This document shows, piece after piece, positions 5,129-6,585 of a stretch of DNA of 6,585 bases (positions within the stretch are counted from its first letter, which is position 1; each line of letters begins with the position of its first letter). Source of the stretch: Candidatus Saganbacteria bacterium (GTDB taxonomy: Bacteria; Margulisbacteria; WOR-1; O2-12-FULL-45-9; XYB2-FULL-48-7); assembly GCA_020051815.1 (NCBI GenBank), contig JAGVQF010000016.1, forward strand, positions 1-6,585. The letters are read 5' to 3'. The position numbers were made by a program, and so were the translations under genes. The notes beneath the pieces are model-generated. The model saw only the letters and a program-made list of their open reading frames with translations. It had not been told where the DNA came from and made no database searches.

Positions 5129-6585
5129 ATGGCACAAGAAAAAATCATTGGTATAGATTTAGGCACAACGAACAGTTGTGTGGCGGTAATGATGGGCGGC
5201 GAACCGACGGTGGTGCCGAACTCGGAGGGCGGGCGCACAACGCCATCGGTCGTTTCGTTCATGAAGGACGGCTCGCGCGTCGTCGGCCAGGTGGCCAAGC
5301 GCCAGGCCGTCACCAACCCCGAACACACGGTCTTCTCGATCAAGCGCTTCATGGGCCGGCTATTTAATGAGGTTGGCGGCGAATTAAAATATGTCCCCTA
5401 CCATGTCGTTAAGGGGCCAAAGAACGAAGCTAAGGTCAAGATCGACGATAAAGAGTTCAGCCCGCCCGAGGTCTCGGCCATGATCCTGCAGAAGATGAAG
5501 CAGTCGGCCGAAGATTTCTTGGGCGAACCGGTCAAGAAAGCCGTCATCACCGTGCCGGCCTATTTTAACGACAGCCAGCGCCAGGCGACCAAAGACGCGG
5601 GCGCCATCGCCGGCCTCGACGTCGTGAGAATTATCAACGAACCGACCGCCGCCTCATTGGCTTACGGCCTCGACAAAAAGAAGAACGAAAAGATCGCCAT
5701 CTATGACCTGGGCGGCGGCACCTTCGACGTCTCGATCCTTGAGATCGGCGAAGGGGTCTTCGAAGTCAAATCGACCAACGGCGACACCCATCTTGGCGGA
5801 GACGATTTTGACGACCACGTTATCAAGTGGCTGCTCGAAGAATTTAAAAAAGACCAGGGCGTCGACCTAAGCAAAGACCGCATGGCCGTCCAGCGCCTCA
5901 AAGAAGCGGCCGAAAAAGCCAAGATCGAGCTCTCGACCACGACGGAAACCGAGATCAACTTGCCTTTCATCACAGCCGATCAGACCGGGCCTAAACATCT
6001 GGTCATCAAACTCTCCCGCGCCAAACTCGAACAGTTGGTCGGCGATCTCGTCGAGCGCACGCTCGGCCCGGCCAAACAGGCCTTAGCCGACGCCGGCTTG
6101 TCGGCCAACCAGATCGACGAGGTCATTCTCGTCGGCGGGCAGACCCGCATGCCCAAAGTCCAGGAAACAGTCAAGAATTTCTTCGGCAAAGAACCCCACA
6201 AAGGCGTTAACCCCGACGAAGTCGTGGCGATCGGCGCCGCGATCCAGGGCGGTGTCTTGGCCGGCGAAGTCAAAGAGATGGTACTGCTCGACGTTACGCC
6301 CCTGTCGCTGGGCATCGAAACCCTGGGCAGCGTCATGACACCGCTGATCGAGCGGAATATGACCATCCCGACCTCAAAGAGCCAGGTCTTCTCGACCGCG
6401 GCCGACGGACAGACATCCGTCGAAGTCCACGTCCTGCAGGGCGAACGGCCGATGGCGGCCGACAACCGGACACTGGGCCGTTTCCATCTCGACGGCATCC
6501 CACCGGCGCCGCGCGGCGTCCCCCAGGTCGAGGTGACGTTCGACATTGATGCCAACGGCATTTTGAACGTCAAAGCCAAGGATAA
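5129..6585 (+). CDS. dnaK: Hsp70 chaperone DnaK, 5' part; 3' end outside window
   Basis: DnaK is the ATP-driven cytoplasmic Hsp70 that binds exposed hydrophobic peptides, working with DnaJ and GrpE. 485 codons are visible with no stop; about 130-150 residues (the helical lid and tail) lie beyond the window. The ATPase domain is complete: [10 protein letters not shown] (phosphate-1 loop, 7-16), [23 protein letters not shown] (about 170-175), DLGGGTFD (phosphate-2, 193-200) and LVGGQTRMP (334-342). The interdomain linker EMVLLDVTP is near 383-391. The beta-sandwich substrate domain follows, with [13 protein letters not shown] and FDIDANGIL near the end. Residues of about 78-101 form the extra ATPase-domain segment found in diderm bacteria and absent from Firmicute DnaK. 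The protein is very close to E. coli DnaK throughout. It is third in the operon after grpE; dnaJ often follows, but that is outside the window. Confidence 0.98.
   Translation, partial: MAQEKIIGIDLGTTNSCVAVMMGGEPTVVPNSEGGRTTPSVVSFMKDGSRVVGQVAKRQAVTNPEHTVFSIKRFMGRLFNEVGGELKYVPYHVVKGPKNEAKVKIDDKEFSPPEVSAMILQKMKQSAEDFLGEPVKKAVITVPAYFNDSQRQATKDAGAIAGLDVVRIINEPTAASLAYGLDKKKNEKIAIYDLGGGTFDVSILEIGEGVFEVKSTNGDTHLGGDDFDDHVIKWLLEEFKKDQGVDLSKDRMAVQRLKEAAEKAKIELSTTTETEINLPFITADQTGPKHLVIKLSRAKLEQLVGDLVERTLGPAKQALADAGLSANQIDEVILVGGQTRMPKVQETVKNFFGKEPHKGVNPDEVVAIGAAIQGGVLAGEVKEMVLLDVTPLSLGIETLGSVMTPLIERNMTIPTSKSQVFSTAADGQTSVEVHVLQGERPMAADNRTLGRFHLDGIPPAPRGVPQVEVTFDIDANGILNVKAKD

Noticed and set aside
5980..6579. 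199-codon open frame antisense to dnaK
   Set aside because: Long antisense frames opposite dnaK are a well-known side effect of its codon use. The translation is Ser/Thr/Arg-rich without a recognisable domain, and the sense strand is unambiguous DnaK.

Overview
The window is ordinary bacterial housekeeping DNA carrying a conserved gene order: the end of lepA, hemW, then hrcA, grpE and the first three quarters of dnaK, all on the + strand. A major-facilitator transporter gene on the - strand sits between hemW and hrcA. lepA-hemW-hrcA-grpE-dnaK is the order known from Bacillus subtilis and other Firmicutes, so the transporter looks like a later insertion into an old block. DnaK nevertheless carries the segment in its ATPase domain that is typical of diderm (Gram-negative type) bacteria and absent from Firmicute DnaK. 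HrcA is an unusually short form. My guess is an uncultured diderm candidate phylum (Margulisbacteria/Saganbacteria-like), held with low confidence.

Region 1-2467: lepA (5' end outside the window) ends in an ATGA overlap with hemW, so the two genes are probably co-transcribed and translationally coupled. hemW is the unusual gene. Two tandem hairpins of one palindromic family lie exactly at the lepA/hemW junction and are translated as an N-terminal extension. Two further GC-rich palindromes sit in frame inside the gene. Removing these translated segments brings the protein back near the usual HemW length. hemW is also more AT-rich, with more T-ending codons, than its neighbours.

Region 2464-3792 (- strand): an EntS-like MFS exporter, convergent with hemW; the two stop codons overlap by 4 bases. 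Region 3793-3883: a 91-base divergent intergenic region with a sigma-70-type promoter, a perfect CIRCE operator and the hrcA Shine-Dalgarno sequence, all interleaved.

Region 3884-6585: the heat-shock operon hrcA-grpE-dnaK. It is tightly packed, with 5 and 13 bases between genes, and each ribosome binding site overlaps the end of the gene before it. HrcA represses its own operon through CIRCE; GrpE is the nucleotide exchange factor for DnaK. dnaK runs off the window. No RNA genes, CRISPR arrays or complete mobile elements were seen. The most novel signal is the palindromic-repeat load on hemW.
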